Notes: generated by a model not told the origin, from the letters alone. A stretch of 45,453 bases of DNA from Desulfobacterales bacterium (GCA_024226555.1 JAAELO010000871.1:1-45453); one strand, 5' to 3'. Shown: positions 34,973 to 42,541, counted from the stretch's first letter. Program-made: numbers and translations.

Positions 34973-35311
34973 TCACTGTTGAATGATGTAGTATGATATA
35001 ATTTCCCTTAGTATTTTTTCAGGGTTTATTCCGCCTGGTATTCTACAGACTATCTCTTTTGTTTTATCTTCTAACTGATTCTCTTTGATTAAGTTTATGA
35101 ATGTGCACAGTAAGGTTGTTGCATATAGCATTTTCTCTATTGCTTTTGGGCTTTCCATGTCTATTCCATTTGGAGCTTGCTTATCAAACCAAACAACTTG
35201 AAAAGAATTATCTGAAAGCTTTATTGCAATTCCACATGGATGAAAGAGCATCATGTTTAATTGATTCAATAGACCTTTTTGCTTAAATTCTTTAGAGTTC
35301 ATTATCTCCAC
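34973..35311 (-). CDS. Conserved phage protein, paralogue of the 35619 gene
   Basis: A 112-residue protein. Its N-terminal 30 residues ('NSKEFKQKGLLNQLNMMLFH' then 'PCGIAIKL') match those of the gene at 35619-35954 ('NIKEFREKGYLQELNRLFLH' then 'PLGLALEI'). The second halves differ: here 'VVWFDKQAPNGIDMESPKAI' and a helical tail, which still aligns loosely. The motif is common in small proteins near phage terminase and HNH genes, with no assigned role. It may act in packaging or in DNA metabolism. Confidence 0.7.
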   Translation of the reverse strand: MEIMNSKEFKQKGLLNQLNMMLFHPCGIAIKLSDNSFQVVWFDKQAPNGIDMESPKAIEKMLYATTLLCTFINLIKENQLEDKTKEIVCRIPGGINPEKILREIISYYIIQQ

Positions 35312-35352
35312 CTGTTTTTTATCTTGCCCATTATTGCCTTCTTAATTCTTAG

Positions 35353-35622
35353 ATGTTATCAATGTTTATGCTTCTGGATCATCTTATAATTCTAATCCTT
35401 GTTGTAATCTCAGTCACTGCTACTGGCTTTTTCCTTGGTTATCTCTCCTGTCAGTCTTGGAGAGCTGTTGTTAGTAGAATCCTTGTATTTATAATTATTC
35501 CACCTTTTGCATATGTTCTTTTAAGTGTTAATTATTACAATGATGTTATTAGCACCCTTGATCTGTTCGGTTTTTTTATGCTTGGTTTTTTTATTAGTGC
35601 CTTTATATTTGTTAAAAATTAA
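35353..35622 (+). CDS. Possible small membrane protein on the opposite strand
   Basis: An 89-residue frame with three hydrophobic segments ('HLIILILVVISVTATGFFLG', 'ILVFIIIPPFAYVLL' and 'LFGFFMLGFFISAFIFV'). It fills the gap between two minus-strand paralogues and overlaps the end of one by four bases. The polar parts ('YLSCQSWRAVVSR', 'NYYNDVIST') look like a real protein. A clear ribosome site is missing. It may be a moron-type gene, or the chance reading of a gap. Confidence 0.45.
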   Translation: MLSMFMLLDHLIILILVVISVTATGFFLGYLSCQSWRAVVSRILVFIIIPPFAYVLLSVNYYNDVISTLDLFGFFMLGFFISAFIFVKN

Positions 35623-35954
35623 GTCTTCTTATCCAAAGACATAAGATCATCAATATCTATAAACTGAACAACATAACCGAGAGTTTCTTTTCTCAGCTTT
35701 GCTCTTCTGTCCATTTCTTTTTCCATGAACTTAGCTTTCTTAATAGCATCAGGATCAGTTGTGATATCATCACCAAACCTAATTCCTTCAGGATCTTCTC
35801 TGTAATCCCAAACACCTCCAAGTTTTTCCTCTCCTGACTTCTCTTGTATTATTTCTAAAGCTAAACCAAGAGGGTGAAGGAATAGTCTGTTTAGTTCCTG
35901 AAGATATCCTTTCTCTCTAAACTCTTTTATGTTTATTCTTTTAGGTTCTGGCAT
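35619..35954 (-). CDS. Conserved phage protein (EFREKGYLQELNRLFLHPLG type)
   Basis: A 111-residue protein with a helix-rich N-terminus that is shared with the gene at 34973. 'GGVWDYREDPEGIRFGD' in the middle and a helical stretch ('AIKKAKFMEKEMDRRAKLRK') follow. Such proteins are frequent in siphophages of Gram-negative hosts beside HNH/terminase genes and have no known function. AGAGGAAG lies four bases before its ATG. The 34973 gene looks like a diverged duplicate. Confidence 0.75.
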   Translation of the reverse strand: MPEPKRINIKEFREKGYLQELNRLFLHPLGLALEIIQEKSGEEKLGGVWDYREDPEGIRFGDDITTDPDAIKKAKFMEKEMDRRAKLRKETLGYVVQFIDIDDLMSLDKKT

Positions 35955-35963
35955 AGCTTCCTC

Positions 35964-36222
35964 TTATGGTGTGTTAATATCTGCTAATCTACATAGAAAT
36001 GGGAATTCATACTCTTGCTTTCCAAGGTATTCTTTAGGAACCCAAAATCCTTTAACAATCTCGTTAATAGCTTCTTGTTTAGCTTCTTCAAGAGCTTTCA
36101 TGAATGATTCTAATTCTTTTATATCTTCAACATCACATGTTATAGAACCAGAATAAGTTGCACCTGTTGTTTTAGGTCGAGGTTTTGCAAATAATTCGGT
36201 AAGTGTTGGAAACTCTTATCAT
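35964..36222 (-). pseudogene. Small phage gene with a frameshift at its start
   Basis: An 82-codon open frame ('FPTLTELFAKPRPKTTGATY', 'DVEDIKELESFMKALEEAKQ', 'EYLGKQEYEFPFLCRLADI') ends at TAA 35964 and reads as a real protein, but has no start codon. An ATG with a good GGAAG site at 36220-36222 lies one base out of frame just upstream. Removing one A in 'atgataagag' would join them as 'MIEFPTLTEL'. This is a recent frameshift, a sequencing error, or a recoded start. Its stop lies eight bases before the next gene's ATG, so it fits the operon. Product unknown. Confidence 0.55.
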
Positions 36223-36387
36223 TTTTCTTCCTAACTCTTATTAATTTAGGTTTTTGGGTTTTTCATACCTTTAATTTTTTGATTCTAACTCAAACCATTG
36301 CCTTTTTACTCTCCTTGGTGTTGAACGAAAATGTTCGTGCAAAAAAACTAAGTGAAAAAAGAGATCAAGAAAAAGAATAATTATCGT

Positions 36388-36753
36388 TTACCTCCTCGGA
36401 TTTCCAAAGCCACCATCTTTTGAAGCGGTTTTTCTATCATGACAACTCTTACATTTAGGGTCCCAATTACTTTTATCCCAAAATAAATCGTAATCACCTT
36501 TGTGTGGGATTCTGTGATCTAATATATTAGAAAGCTTGGTACATCCTTCTGAACAGCAGTAAGGGTTTTCAATTAAGAATTGCTTTCTTTCATTTTTATA
36601 CCTGGCACTGTTTAACCATTTTTTTACTTTTGGATCCTTGGAGTATCTTTTCTTTTCCTGAACCTTTGCTTTAGGTTTGCACTTCTCACAATATTTTTCC
36701 TGCGTGAGACTTCTTTTACATCGATAGCAAGGTTTTTTAGGAGCTTTAGGCAT
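36388..36753 (-). CDS. HNH endonuclease
   Basis: A 121-residue phage HNH nuclease. The N-terminus has a small zinc-type cluster ('CYRCKRSLTQEKYCEKCKPK'). The core runs 'NPYCCSEGCTKLSNILDHRI', 'NWDPKCKSCHDRKTASKDGG', with H-N-H residues and CxxC metal ligands. HNH proteins beside terminase genes assist the terminase in cutting cos DNA in HK97-like phages. The ATG overlaps the stop of the upstream 44-residue gene. Confidence 0.9.
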   Translation of the reverse strand: MPKAPKKPCYRCKRSLTQEKYCEKCKPKAKVQEKKRYSKDPKVKKWLNSARYKNERKQFLIENPYCCSEGCTKLSNILDHRIPHKGDYDLFWDKSNWDPKCKSCHDRKTASKDGGFGNPRR

Positions 36754-36887
36754 TAGTACTTGCTCCTTAATTTAATCCATTGTTCTTCAAGCCATACGTA
36801 AACCTCTATTAATCCGGTAATTACAAAAGATATAGTCATAACGATTGCAGCAAAAAGAGTTACTATTTTATGAATTATTGATTTCAA
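36753..36887 (-). CDS. Small membrane protein in the lysis region (44 residues)
   Basis: A TTG start overlaps the previous stop (TTGA), with AGGGTG about eight bases upstream. One hydrophobic segment ('IVTLFAAIVMTISFVITGLI') is followed by a charged tail ('EVYVWLEEQWIKLRSKY'). It could be a spanin-type or holin-accessory protein, given the endolysin and holin upstream. No family match. Confidence 0.6.
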   Translation of the reverse strand: MKSIIHKIVTLFAAIVMTISFVITGLIEVYVWLEEQWIKLRSKY

Positions 36888-37027
36888 TGAGTAACACCCT
36901 TTTGTGGTTCAGGTTTGTGTATGTTTTTCATGAATTTTTTATACATTTGCATTAATTCAATTAATAAATCAGGGTTTTCAACTAAGTCTTCAATCTCTAT
37001 AGGTTTTAAGCCTTCATTATTATCCAC
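36884..37027 (-). CDS. Small soluble protein (47 residues)
   Basis: I start it at a GTG (37025-37027) just after the holin stop, giving 'MDNNEGLKPIEIEDLVENPD' then 'LLIELMQMYKKFMKNIHK'. A longer ATG frame to 37075 lies inside the holin gene. It is acidic, then helical, with no membrane segment. The stop overlaps the next gene's TTG. Role unknown; it is part of the lysis cassette by position. Confidence 0.55.
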   Translation of the reverse strand: MDNNEGLKPIEIEDLVENPDLLIELMQMYKKFMKNIHKPEPQKGVTH

Positions 37028-37028
37028 C

Positions 37029-37592
37029 TTATTTACCGCCTTTCTTCTTCCATGCTTCAACAGAAGGATTATCAAAATTATTGATAAAATCTTCTGATTC
37101 TTCTCTGAATTCTTTCAGGTCTTTCTCATCCTGTTTAGGTTGTCTAATTTGCTGGATTTGAGCCTGAATCTCATTGAATTTAACCGGATCAAAAGTTATT
37201 TTATTTTCTCTGAATTTTTGAAGTTCCCTGGCACAGAAGTAGAAACCTATAATTATTATTAATATGTTCCACATGCGTTCCGGTACGGTTGATAATCCGA
37301 GATTTAGAATTTGAAACTCTTCAGGATTCACATAAGAAAGGATAAAATAAGCTACAATAAGGACAACAAACAAAGGGCGTGGCATTCTGTTAATACCATC
37401 CCAAAAGGAATCCCAAAGAGTACGGTTGGTTCTGTTATGAAATTCTGAACTAAACTGATTTTGAGTGCTTATATAAGCCTGATGGTTGTATTTATCTCTG
37501 TCTTTTTTGCTACCTGTGAAGGTTTGAACAACTGAGTTAACACCTTCAGCTACACCTTTTACAGCTTTTCCAAATATATCAAATCCAAACAT
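37029..37592 (-). CDS. Holin of the 3TM (GTA-holin) family
   Basis: A 187-residue inner-membrane protein. The pattern 'FHNRTNRTLWDSFWDGINRM' then 'PRPLFVVLIVAYFILSYVNP' and 'VPERMWNILIIIIGFYFCARELQKFR' is that of 3TM holins used by gene-transfer agents and phages. These make the lesion through which endolysin passes. The C-terminal part is charged and cytosolic. It begins right after the endolysin stop. Confidence 0.88.
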   Translation of the reverse strand: MFGFDIFGKAVKGVAEGVNSVVQTFTGSKKDRDKYNHQAYISTQNQFSSEFHNRTNRTLWDSFWDGINRMPRPLFVVLIVAYFILSYVNPEEFQILNLGLSTVPERMWNILIIIIGFYFCARELQKFRENKITFDPVKFNEIQAQIQQIRQPKQDEKDLKEFREESEDFINNFDNPSVEAWKKKGGK

Positions 37593-38132
37593 TTATACTT
37601 CCTTCCTGAAAGATTCTGCCCGATTAGTCCAACCTTTAATAAATACAGATTGAGAGCTATCGTGCTTTACTATTGCTTTGTAATAGTTGATTCTTTCGTC
37701 TACAATGGCGTTATTGAAGGCGTTTTCCATCTCTTCTTGAGCTTGATTAGCTCCTTTTATAGTGATTGGCCCTATAATCCCGTCAGCTTCTATTGGAAAA
37801 CCAAGTCTTTTAAGAACTATTTGTACAAACTTAATTGATCTTTTAGGCCCGTGATTTATAGAACTATCAAAAACTAAAGGCTGGATCTCATCGGGTAACT
37901 CATCGATTGCAGGTTTGAAATAGTAATTCCTTCTATAGATGATTTTAGCCAGTTCAATATCTAACTCTTTAATTTCCTGAATAGATACAGGTCGGTTGTA
38001 CCATCTTGATAGAGTTTTATGGGTAATTCCGAAATTAGTTGCTCCACCTCTATCAGCTTTATGGTTTACAAAACCACCTTCTTTTATAAGTACTTCCTCA
38101 ATCATTTTTTCTATTTTGTTGTAATCAGTCAT
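37593..38132 (-). CDS. Endolysin, GH108-type lysozyme with PG-binding tail
   Basis: A 179-residue peptidoglycan hydrolase. 'VLIKEGGFVNHKADRGGATN' then 'FGITHKTL' is the GH108 signature with E18 as the catalytic acid. 'VFDSSINHGPKRSIKFVQIV' and 'FPIEADGIIGPITIKGANQA' form the second part, a peptidoglycan-binding fold. No signal peptide, so it needs the holin for release. Its ATG overlaps the end of a small membrane-protein gene. Confidence 0.93.
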   Translation of the reverse strand: MTDYNKIEKMIEEVLIKEGGFVNHKADRGGATNFGITHKTLSRWYNRPVSIQEIKELDIELAKIIYRRNYYFKPAIDELPDEIQPLVFDSSINHGPKRSIKFVQIVLKRLGFPIEADGIIGPITIKGANQAQEEMENAFNNAIVDERINYYKAIVKHDSSQSVFIKGWTNRAESFRKEV

Positions 38133-38301
38133 TTTTATTTAATTCCTTCATTTTTATCTTATGCTCACACCACCTTGAACGAATATTCAAAAGCACTAAA
38201 ACGAGAGAAAGATAAACTAATGCCCCTTTGACAAATGATAGGCTTCCTATTGTTGCACCTAATAAAGCTACAAAATAACTCCATGCCTCTTTCAATCCCA
38301 T
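38125..38301 (-). CDS. Small membrane protein before the endolysin (58 residues)
   Basis: GAGGA lies about six bases before the ATG. Two hydrophobic segments ('YFVALLGATIGSLSFVKGA' and 'LVYLSLVLVLLNI') and a basic tail ('RSRWCEHKIKMKELNKND') suggest a holin- or antiholin-like protein. It overlaps the endolysin start by eight bases and the previous gene's end by ten. It would be a second membrane component of the lysis cassette. Confidence 0.7.
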   Translation of the reverse strand: MGLKEAWSYFVALLGATIGSLSFVKGALVYLSLVLVLLNIRSRWCEHKIKMKELNKND

Positions 38302-38435
38302 ATAGAATCCTCTTTAGCTTCTTCATAAATGTTTTTGACTGTTAGTCCTTCAAAGGGTTCATCTTCAAAACCATAGAAAAACTCGTGTAAGTCCTCTTCT
38401 TGGAAATCTTCTGTTATGTTTTCATTACTTCTCAT
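38292..38435 (-). CDS. Small acidic protein (47 residues)
   Basis: An acidic protein ('NITEDFQEEDLHEFFYGFED' then 'EPFEGLTVKNIYEEAKEDSI'). I start it at 38435 since a longer frame to 38510 includes a perfect hairpin. The ribosome site is weak. Acidic small phage proteins often mimic DNA or inhibit host enzymes, but nothing specific is seen here. It is translationally linked to the next gene. Confidence 0.5.
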   Translation of the reverse strand: MRSNENITEDFQEEDLHEFFYGFEDEPFEGLTVKNIYEEAKEDSIWD

Positions 38436-38468
38436 GGGTGAATTATAATTTAAGTTTTTCACCTTGTC

Positions 38469-38491
38469 GTGGCACATAGCGTATGTGCCAC
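38469..38491. terminator. Perfect 10-bp hairpin after the zinc-ribbon gene
   Basis: gtggcacata and tatgtgccac pair over a three-base loop. On the plus strand a T-rich run (ttttattta) follows, so it would stop plus-strand transcription. On the minus strand it lies two bases after the zinc-ribbon stop and may trim or attenuate the operon. Confidence 0.65.
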
Positions 38492-38493
38492 TT

Positions 38494-38652
38494 TTATTTA
38501 TTTTTTCCATATTTTTTTGTTAACTTTTCCTCTGTATAAAAGACCTTATCGCACTCTAAACACAGTCTTTTCCTGATTGCAGAATTACTTTCATATCTTT
38601 TTCTATTTTTTATAATACGGTTATTATCTTCTCCACATACTGGACAAAGCAT
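38494..38652 (-). CDS. Zinc-ribbon protein, NrdR N-terminus-like (52 residues)
   Basis: A 52-residue basic protein with 'MLCPVCGEDNNRIIKNRKRY' and 'IRKRLCLECDKVFYTEEKL'. The four cysteines (CPxCG, CLxCD) and the arginine-rich middle match the zinc ribbon of NrdR. The ATP-cone that follows in NrdR is absent. A small phage DNA-binding regulator is the best guess, perhaps for the late operon it heads. AGGAG lies nine bases before ATG. Confidence 0.75.
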   Translation of the reverse strand: MLCPVCGEDNNRIIKNRKRYESNSAIRKRLCLECDKVFYTEEKLTKKYGKNK

Positions 38653-38922
38653 ATATACAGTTCTCCTATTGAATTGTTATTTGTGATTTTTAGATTGTGA
38701 GACCACTAATTAAAGTGGTTTGTGAGTTTTTTAAAGGGTGAAGTAAATATATCAGTTGGTTGTTTGCATAACAAACGTTATTTTTACTTTTTATTGGGGA
38801 TATTATATAATACGTTGTTATCTTAATAAATTAAGGCCTTGACAAACAACTTAATGGGAAATAACCTAAATCAAAAAATAAATGAGCCGTTAAATATAAT
38901 TAAATAATTTGGAGACCATTTA
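38653..38922. promoter_or_regulatory. Divergent regulatory region
   Basis: This separates the minus-strand late operon from the plus-strand Sel1 gene. On plus, TTGACA at 38839-38844 with TAACCT 17 bp further could drive the Sel1 gene. A TATAAT-like core (tattatataatac, near 38808-38820) is symmetric and could serve either strand. A small hairpin (accact/agtggt) lies at 38702-38719 with a T run on the plus side. Confidence 0.4.
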
Positions 38923-39954
38923 ATGAAACGCTTTTTGATATTTATCCTTATTTTTCTATCAACCGCATTATTTGCGGAGACTATTTCGAAGGCAAAATTC
39001 GGTGATGCAGATGCTAAATTTAAAATAGGTAATATGTATTATAAGAGCAAAAATTATTCTAAAGCTGTTTTATGGTTTCAAAAAGCTGCTTTAAGCGGGC
39101 ATACAGTTGCTCAATTTAAATTAGGTGCTATGAATTACAGGGGAATAGGGGGTGTTCAGGATTATGAAAAAGCTATTTATTGGTATAAAAAAGCTGCTTT
39201 AAAAAGCACAGGTGCTCAATTTAATTTAGGCGTTATGTATGAACATGGACGTGGTGTAGAAAAAGACTTCTCTCAAGCTTTATTTTGGTATCAAAAAGCT
39301 GCTCTAAAAGGAAATGCAGACGCTCAATTTAACATAGGAATTATGTATTATAATGGTAAAGGAGTAACTAAAAATTATTCTAAGGCTTTTCATTGGTATC
39401 AAAAAGCTGCTTTGCAAGGGGATGCAAGTGCTCAATTAAATTTAGGCTATATGTATGAAAAAGGAGAAGGAGTTACTAAAGACAACCCAAAATCTTTTTT
39501 ATGGTATCAAAAAGCTGCTTTACAAGGAAATGCTAATGCCCAACATAATTTAGGTGTCCATTTTCATTATGGAAAAAATAAAGACTATTCAAAGGCTTTT
39601 TCATGGTATCACAAAGCAGTGTCAAATGGACATATAGGTTCTCTGTTTAATTTAGGCCTTATGTATAATTACATCTACAAAGATTACTCGAAAGCTGTTT
39701 TATGGTACAAAAAAGCTGCATTGCAAGGGCATGCTAGTGCTCAATTAAGCTTAGGTTATATGTATAAAAGTGGTAGTGGAGCAATAACCAATTATGTAGA
39801 AGCTTATAAATGGTATAATATTTCAAAAGCTTTAGGTAATCAATATGCATCTGAGTTATTAAATTCAATCTCTAAAAAGATGACACCTTCTCAAATAGCT
39901 GAAGCTCAAAAACAGTCAACTATTTTGTGGGCAAAAATTCAAAAGAAAAAATAA
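38923..39954 (+). CDS. Exported Sel1-repeat protein
   Basis: A 343-residue protein with a signal peptide ('MKRFLIFILIFLSTALFA') and GGAGA ribosome site. It has eight Sel1 (TPR-like) repeats of about 36 residues, such as 'DAQFNIGIMYYNGKGVTKNY' followed by 'SKAFHWYQKAALQG'. Sel1 proteins act as scaffolds in the periplasm or at the surface. It is the only clear plus-strand gene in the middle of the prophage, has its own promoter region and a possible terminator, and so fits a moron or cargo gene expressed in the lysogen. Host interaction partner unknown. Confidence 0.88.
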   Translation: MKRFLIFILIFLSTALFAETISKAKFGDADAKFKIGNMYYKSKNYSKAVLWFQKAALSGHTVAQFKLGAMNYRGIGGVQDYEKAIYWYKKAALKSTGAQFNLGVMYEHGRGVEKDFSQALFWYQKAALKGNADAQFNIGIMYYNGKGVTKNYSKAFHWYQKAALQGDASAQLNLGYMYEKGEGVTKDNPKSFLWYQKAALQGNANAQHNLGVHFHYGKNKDYSKAFSWYHKAVSNGHIGSLFNLGLMYNYIYKDYSKAVLWYKKAALQGHASAQLSLGYMYKSGSGAITNYVEAYKWYNISKALGNQYASELLNSISKKMTPSQIAEAQKQSTILWAKIQKKK

Positions 39955-40042
39955 CAATTACATTTTGTTTTAATAGCAAGGTTGTATTCTTTATTAAACG
40001 ACCTTGGTTGAAGCTCTTTCTGATTAAATTATTAATGATGAC

Positions 40043-40399
40043 CTATCGTTTTTTCTTTTTCTTTTTTTGAAATACCTCTGGTACAAAGGCCTCTTTTACT
40101 TCATCAGGAAACCAGCCTTGTTGAAGCAAATGTAATATCCTCATTGTTCTTTTTTCATTTTTTTTGAAGAACTGAAATACTTCATTAGTAATAATAAAAC
40201 TAGTTGGACCATGTAGCTTTGACCACATCCAGTGAGCTTCTTCTGGAGGGCGTTTATAAACATGGTAATGGTTATGTTCTGGTAACTGCCTTCTACATTC
40301 TGGACAAATATCAATACTACCGCAACTATAGTAATTTGCTATGATTGGACTCATAATAGACTTACCATATTCTAAATGTAAATATATATCAGTTCCCAT
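40043..40399 (-). CDS. Hypothetical protein with Cys/His cluster and poly-lysine end
   Basis: A 118-residue protein. 'CGSIDICPECRRQLPEHNHY' then 'HVYKRP' supplies three cysteines and several histidines, likely a metal site. The C-terminus is a run of lysines ('FQKKKKKKR'), encoded by a long A-rich tract. The family is unknown. It lies downstream of a small membrane-protein gene in the early/middle operon and ends facing the Sel1 gene. Confidence 0.6.
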   Translation of the reverse strand: MGTDIYLHLEYGKSIMSPIIANYYSCGSIDICPECRRQLPEHNHYHVYKRPPEEAHWMWSKLHGPTSFIITNEVFQFFKKNEKRTMRILHLLQQGWFPDEVKEAFVPEVFQKKKKKKR

Positions 40400-40460
40400 T
40401 CCATTAACCTCTGATATTCAGTTCCTAAAAGCATGTACTCTTGAATTTCTATTTCATATC

Positions 40461-40667
40461 TTATTTTGTATTTAGTTTAAGGTTAATCTCGTTTTGGTCA
40501 ATTGTTTTTTCATGGATTTTTATATAGTTGTTTTTGCGAGGATAAGCGTCTTTTAACTTATATTTGTATTCAGGTTTGTCTTTTTCTTTTTTGTTAATAT
40601 AAACAAGAAAAAAAATACAAAATAAAATTAAACCAACAATAATTAACCCATAAACATCATCTTCCAT
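40461..40667 (-). CDS. Small membrane-anchored protein (68 residues)
   Basis: One N-terminal membrane segment ('YGLIIVGLILFCIFFLVYI') followed by a basic, tyrosine- and lysine-rich cytosolic tail ('KKEKDKPEYKYKLKDAYPRK'). GAGG lies five bases before the ATG. It resembles small superinfection-type membrane proteins in size and shape only; no family assignment. Confidence 0.6.
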   Translation of the reverse strand: MEDDVYGLIIVGLILFCIFFLVYINKKEKDKPEYKYKLKDAYPRKNNYIKIHEKTIDQNEINLKLNTK

Positions 40668-40694
40668 TTAAACCTCATATTTTATTGATTATGT

Positions 40695-41135
40695 TCATGA
40701 TTTAAACTTATTTAAAATTCTTTCTTCATGCTCTTTTTCCATAATAAATGGACATTCTTCAATTCCTGCTTTTATTAAAGCTACTAATCTATGTCTTCCA
40801 TCCATCAATTCGATTTTTCCATTTTCCTTAATTGTCATCCAGGGCATATCAATTTCACCTCTGCTTATAGCTGATTTTACAATGTCATATCTTACTGGAT
40901 GTAAATCAAGGTGGAATTGTGGATCGCTATTTAATACATTTAATAATTGAAGCGTATTAACGCTTTGTTCTCTTATATGTCCCATTGTTTTGGGGATATA
41001 GTTTATTTCTTTTTGATATTCGTATTTAGTACAAACAGGGACTTGATCAATTGACTGAAATTGAATTTTTCTATGTTCAAACTGAAAATCATTATTCAAA
41101 TTCTCAAAAAACTCTAAATAGAAAGTAGGTATCAT
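40695..41135 (-). CDS. ParB/sulfiredoxin-like domain protein
   Basis: A 146-residue protein. 'IELMDGRHRLVALIKAGIEE' then 'CPFIM' is the core of the ParB N-terminal-like (sulfiredoxin) fold, which binds nucleotides and in some phage proteins acts as nuclease or modifies DNA-linked targets. 'HPVRYDIVKSAISRGEIDMP' precedes it. There is no DNA-binding helix-turn-helix or partner ATPase, so it is not a partition protein. AGGTG lies seven bases before ATG. A decayed gene lies upstream. Confidence 0.75.
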   Translation of the reverse strand: MIPTFYLEFFENLNNDFQFEHRKIQFQSIDQVPVCTKYEYQKEINYIPKTMGHIREQSVNTLQLLNVLNSDPQFHLDLHPVRYDIVKSAISRGEIDMPWMTIKENGKIELMDGRHRLVALIKAGIEECPFIMEKEHEERILNKFKS

Positions 41136-41159
41136 TTTGTTTCACCTAATCAACATATT

Positions 41160-41353
41160 TTATTTTAACAGCATTGATGAATATGAGAATTTAGAAAGAT
41201 TATCAGAGCCAGTACGAGCCTCTCTATCAGTGCATAAAAAATTAGATGTTTCTTTTCTCTTCCAAAACCTTCTCTCTCTTTTTTATATTCTTCTCTATCC
41301 TCTGTTAAACGCTTGCGACTTTCATCTAAAATCTCATTTTCCTGTTTATACTT
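41160..41353 (-). pseudogene. Remnant of a small phage gene
   Basis: Two minus-strand frames look coding. The first reads 'ENEILDESRKRLTEDREEYK' then 'KEREGFGREKK'. The second, shifted by two bases, reads 'CTDREARTGSDNLSKFSYSS' then 'MLLK' and ends at TAA 41160. No start codon precedes the first part. It is most likely one protein of about 65 residues broken by a frameshift near the T6 run. A plus-strand frame over the same bases is less protein-like. Confidence 0.35.
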
Positions 41354-41526
41354 CTAACTTCTGTGACAATAACCTCTTCCCCTAATTCTTGCCCTTCGTG
41401 CCATAGTATACGTAGAGTTTCACCTTCAACATATTCATTTTGTGCAAAAATCTCTGAATAAGTCCCTTTGTTTAGTTCTAATTTTATTAGAGACACATGC
41501 ATTTCTTTTAAATTAATACTTTTCAT
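41326..41526 (-). CDS. Small hypothetical protein (66 residues)
   Basis: A 66-residue beta-rich protein with AAGGAG six bases before ATG. It includes 'EMHVSLIKLELNKGTYSEIF' and 'GETLRILWHEGQELGEEVIV'. No membrane segment. It ends in TAG with a TAA seven codons on in the same frame. It belongs to the early/middle operon by position. Confidence 0.65.
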   Translation of the reverse strand: MKSINLKEMHVSLIKLELNKGTYSEIFAQNEYVEGETLRILWHEGQELGEEVIVTEVRSINRKMRF

Positions 41527-41559
41527 GTCAGCTCCTTAAATAAACGACCTATTAAATTA

Positions 41560-42195
41560 TTATTCTTTTATTTCAGGCTCCATTATCGTTTTTACAGGGT
41601 TATTGGTAATTTGCTCAACTATTCCTTGGTATCCCGCCTGACTTGTTACATCATTTCTGGTTTGAAACCAGTAGAGAACAACTTTAGAATGATTCCCCTG
41701 CATAGGAACTTGCATATTTTCAATTAATTTACGAGATCTGTTTTGTATATTATTAGCTTCCTTAGAATCAATATTAAGAACTAAATTAACATTTCCTTCA
41801 AATTTATTATAAATGTTAATTTGCGAACTGTTATCTTCTGCAACTGGTTCAACAAAGCCAGAAATGTTTTCAAAATTTTTTTTATCAAATTTATCTGTAC
41901 CTTTATTATTTAATAAACAGCCAACAAATGCTTTTAAATGATGTGAAAATGCAATAATGTTATTTAAATCAGAGATAGCAGGTATTGCACCGGGAGAAAG
42001 AGAAAACAAATCAGCAATTATACTGCCTGACTTTACTTTTTGAATGTACAATTTAGATTCATTTGCTGAAGCTGCTCCCTCTTCTTTTAAAAGAAAATCC
42101 TTATATTCATCAGCAAGGCACAAAAGACTGTTTGTATATTTTACAAGCTCAACAGGTTCAGAGTTCTTTAATTCTATTCTCATCAGTTTATTCAT
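41560..42195 (-). CDS. Conserved hypothetical prophage protein
   Basis: A 211-residue soluble protein. 'LVKYTNSLLCLADEYKDFLL', 'LYIQKVKSGSIIADLFSLSP' and 'IIAFSHHLKAFVGCLLN' are motifs I associate with a family of prophage and mobile-element proteins without a known function. The C-terminal half is a beta domain ('SKVVLYWFQTRNDV', 'AGYQGIVEQI'). No catalytic motif is visible. It stands between the regulatory gap and the small-gene cluster. Confidence 0.65.
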   Translation of the reverse strand: MNKLMRIELKNSEPVELVKYTNSLLCLADEYKDFLLKEEGAASANESKLYIQKVKSGSIIADLFSLSPGAIPAISDLNNIIAFSHHLKAFVGCLLNNKGTDKFDKKNFENISGFVEPVAEDNSSQINIYNKFEGNVNLVLNIDSKEANNIQNRSRKLIENMQVPMQGNHSKVVLYWFQTRNDVTSQAGYQGIVEQITNNPVKTIMEPEIKE

Positions 42196-42372
42196 TTCAG
42201 ATTAAAATCTATCTATATTGGAGATCTATGAAATTATAGAAAAAATCTGTTTTAATCAACTTTTTTCTCATCTAAATTGAATGAAATATGTCCTTCTTTT
42301 TTAATAAATTATTTTTATCAAATTCTAACATATGTGATTGTCAAATGAGGTCATTGATTAGAAAAATATTAT

Positions 42373-42495
42373 TTAAAAAGGATTTTGGACTGAACCCACA
42401 AACGAAAACTGATTCAAAATAATATCTGTCGTGTACCGCACTGCCCCGTTTTCAGGATCTCCTCCAAGGTTACCAAGTATTATTACTTTGTTTAC
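42373..42495 (-). pseudogene. ssb N-terminal remnant
   Basis: The minus strand reads 'NKVIILGNLGGDPENGAVRY' then 'T', the opening of a single-strand DNA-binding protein, preceded by GGA and a GTA where GTG or ATG is expected. After that the match to SSB stops and the frame ends at 42373. So the gene has lost its start and nearly all of its OB fold. It lies near the replication genes, where phage ssb genes are common, so the prophage probably lost its own SSB. Confidence 0.7.
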
Positions 42496-42541
42496 TCCAG
42501 ACAATTATCGCTCCTTTGTTTTACTTTCCACCATTAGGTTA

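Noticed and set aside
41137-41385. Plus-strand gene in the early operon
   Set aside because: It overlaps better minus-strand coding signals and has no ribosome site.
41326-41526. UAG readthrough product using the amber tRNA
   Set aside because: Readthrough of this TAG would add only seven residues before TAA, so it gives no sign of selected use.
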